A DNA stretch of 64,000 nucleotides from Acidobacteriota bacterium (lineage in GTDB: Bacteria > Acidobacteriota > Terriglobia > Terriglobales > Acidobacteriaceae). The notes below the pieces were generated by a model. That model saw only the letters and a program-made list of their open reading frames with translations. It searched no databases and was not told the DNA's origin. The first letter of the stretch is position 1, and each line of letters begins with the position of its first letter. The stretch covers positions 1 to 64,000 of the forward strand of contig JAJXZT010000027.1 in the NCBI GenBank assembly GCA_021779935.1. The letters run 5' to 3'. A program made the translations under genes and the position numbers. This document shows positions 63,263-64,000 of this stretch, piece by piece.

Positions 63263-64000
63263 ATGGCGCATGACGACAGTTCTCATTATTCCGACAAGGT
63301 GCGCGTCCGTTTCGCGCCTTCGCCAACCGGACAGCTCCACGTAGGCAATGCCCGCACCGCTCTCTTCAACTGGCTCTTTGCCCGTCAGCAGGGCGGAACC
63401 ATGATCCTCCGCATCGAGGACACCGACGTGGAACGCAGCGAAACGCGTTACGAGACCCAACTCCTCGACGACCTCAAGTGGCTCGGCATCGATTGGGACG
63501 AAGGCCCCGACGTCGGCGGCCCTTATCCGCCCTATCGCCAGAGCGACAAACTCGGTGTCTACCAGGAGCACGCCGAACGGCTCGTCAACGAGGGCAAGGC
63601 CTACTACTGCTTCTGCACCCAGGAAGTGTTGGAACTTCAGCGCGAACAGGCGCTCAAGGAGCATCGCCAGCCAATCTATCCCGGCACCTGTCGCAACCTC
63701 GATCTCGACGAAGCTCGTCGCCGTCGCGCCTCCGGCGAACCGTGCGCCATCCGCCTCAAGATCCCCGAGAAGCCGATTCGCTTCCACGACATCGTGCGCG
63801 GCATGGTCGAGTTCTCCAACGAGGTCGTCAGCGATCCCATCATCCTCCGTTCCTCCGGTGTTCCCGTCTACAACTACGTCGTTGTCGTCGACGACGCCGA
63901 GATGAAGATCACCCACGTCATTCGCGGCGATGACCATCTTTCCAACACGCCCAAGCAGGTCGCTCTCTACGAAGCTCTCGGCTGGCCCGTACCCGAGTTC
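63263..64000 (+). CDS. gltX: Glutamate--tRNA ligase, 5' part only
   Basis: The first 246 codons of a class I aminoacyl-tRNA synthetase, running off the window end. The HIGH-type motif is [20 protein letters not shown]. Further family motifs are [32 protein letters not shown] and [25 protein letters not shown]. The downstream KMSKS motif lies beyond the window. ATG at 63263 is preferred; an in-frame ATG at 63257 is possible. Confidence 0.95.
   Translation, partial: MAHDDSSHYSDKVRVRFAPSPTGQLHVGNARTALFNWLFARQQGGTMILRIEDTDVERSETRYETQLLDDLKWLGIDWDEGPDVGGPYPPYRQSDKLGVYQEHAERLVNEGKAYYCFCTQEVLELQREQALKEHRQPIYPGTCRNLDLDEARRRRASGEPCAIRLKIPEKPIRFHDIVRGMVEFSNEVVSDPIILRSSGVPVYNYVVVVDDAEMKITHVIRGDDHLSNTPKQVALYEALGWPVPEF

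Overview
The window is about 58-60% G+C, gene-dense and entirely chromosomal in character. No rRNA, tRNA, CRISPR array, prophage or insertion sequence was seen. Outer-membrane genes (lpxC, lptD, an LolA-like exported protein, a TonB/ExbB/ExbD set) show a Gram-negative, LPS-making bacterium. Many exported or lipid-anchored orphan proteins, a DUF4382 lipoprotein, many GTG and TTG starts, and the order rplU-rpmA-obgE-nadD-rsfS-rlmH point to the Acidobacteriota (Terriglobia, Koribacter-like). That assignment is inference from gene content, not from a marker-gene comparison.

Layout. 0.1-4.9 kb: SAM methyltransferase, exported M20 peptidase, small exported protein, cupin, TauE/SafE permease and SemiSWEET. 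4.9-9.4 kb: ribosome-assembly cluster rplU-rpmA-obgE-nadD-rsfS-rlmH, preceded by a good promoter. 9.5-12.5 kb: cobO, accD, folC. 12.5-21.6 kb: glutamine synthetase family enzyme, plsC, class I amidotransferase, SDR, LolA-like protein, lpxC, a receiver-PilZ protein, folK, an exported protein, HU, Smr. 21.7-31.2 kb: DPP-IV-type peptidase, zinc-ribbon coiled-coil protein, TPR protein, RlmI-like methyltransferase, hsp20 and clpB. 31.2-42.2 kb: membrane proteins, DUF4382 lipoprotein, FmdB, rsmI, CPBP protease, NTF2-like protein, a CADD-type p-aminobenzoate enzyme, FlK-like thioesterase, exported bleomycin-hydrolase-type peptidase, HAD phosphatase, tgt. 42.5-45.8 kb: yajC-secD-secF. 46.1-49.9 kb: tonB-exbB-exbD-exbD-TPR lipoprotein. 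50.1-52.2 kb: biotin carboxylase and biotin carrier. 52.2-64 kb: SurA-like PPIase, DsbA-like protein, larE, MFS transporter, lptD, RDD protein, APC permease and the 5' part of gltX.

How the genes work together. The themes are ribosome maturation (obgE, rsfS, rlmH, rsmI, tgt, RlmI-like), envelope building and export (lpxC, plsC, lptD, yajC-secDF, Ton system, SurA and DsbA homologues), fatty-acid and folate synthesis (accD, accC, biotin carrier; folC, folK, CADD), and protein quality control (Hsp20, ClpB, several exported peptidases).

Most unusual observations. (1) L21, Obg and RsfS, encoded within 4 kb, each end in a histone-H1-like Lys/Ala tail, and the obgE tail begins at an internal ATG with its own Shine-Dalgarno. 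(2) An orphan three-hairpin module ending in a terminator lies between two minus-strand genes and looks like a small RNA. (3) There are two composite palindromic intergenic elements, at 37.8-38.0 kb and 56.7-56.8 kb. (4) A CADD-type route to p-aminobenzoate is present beside folK and folC. (5) Exported proteins repeatedly start at TTG just after a perfect GGAGG.
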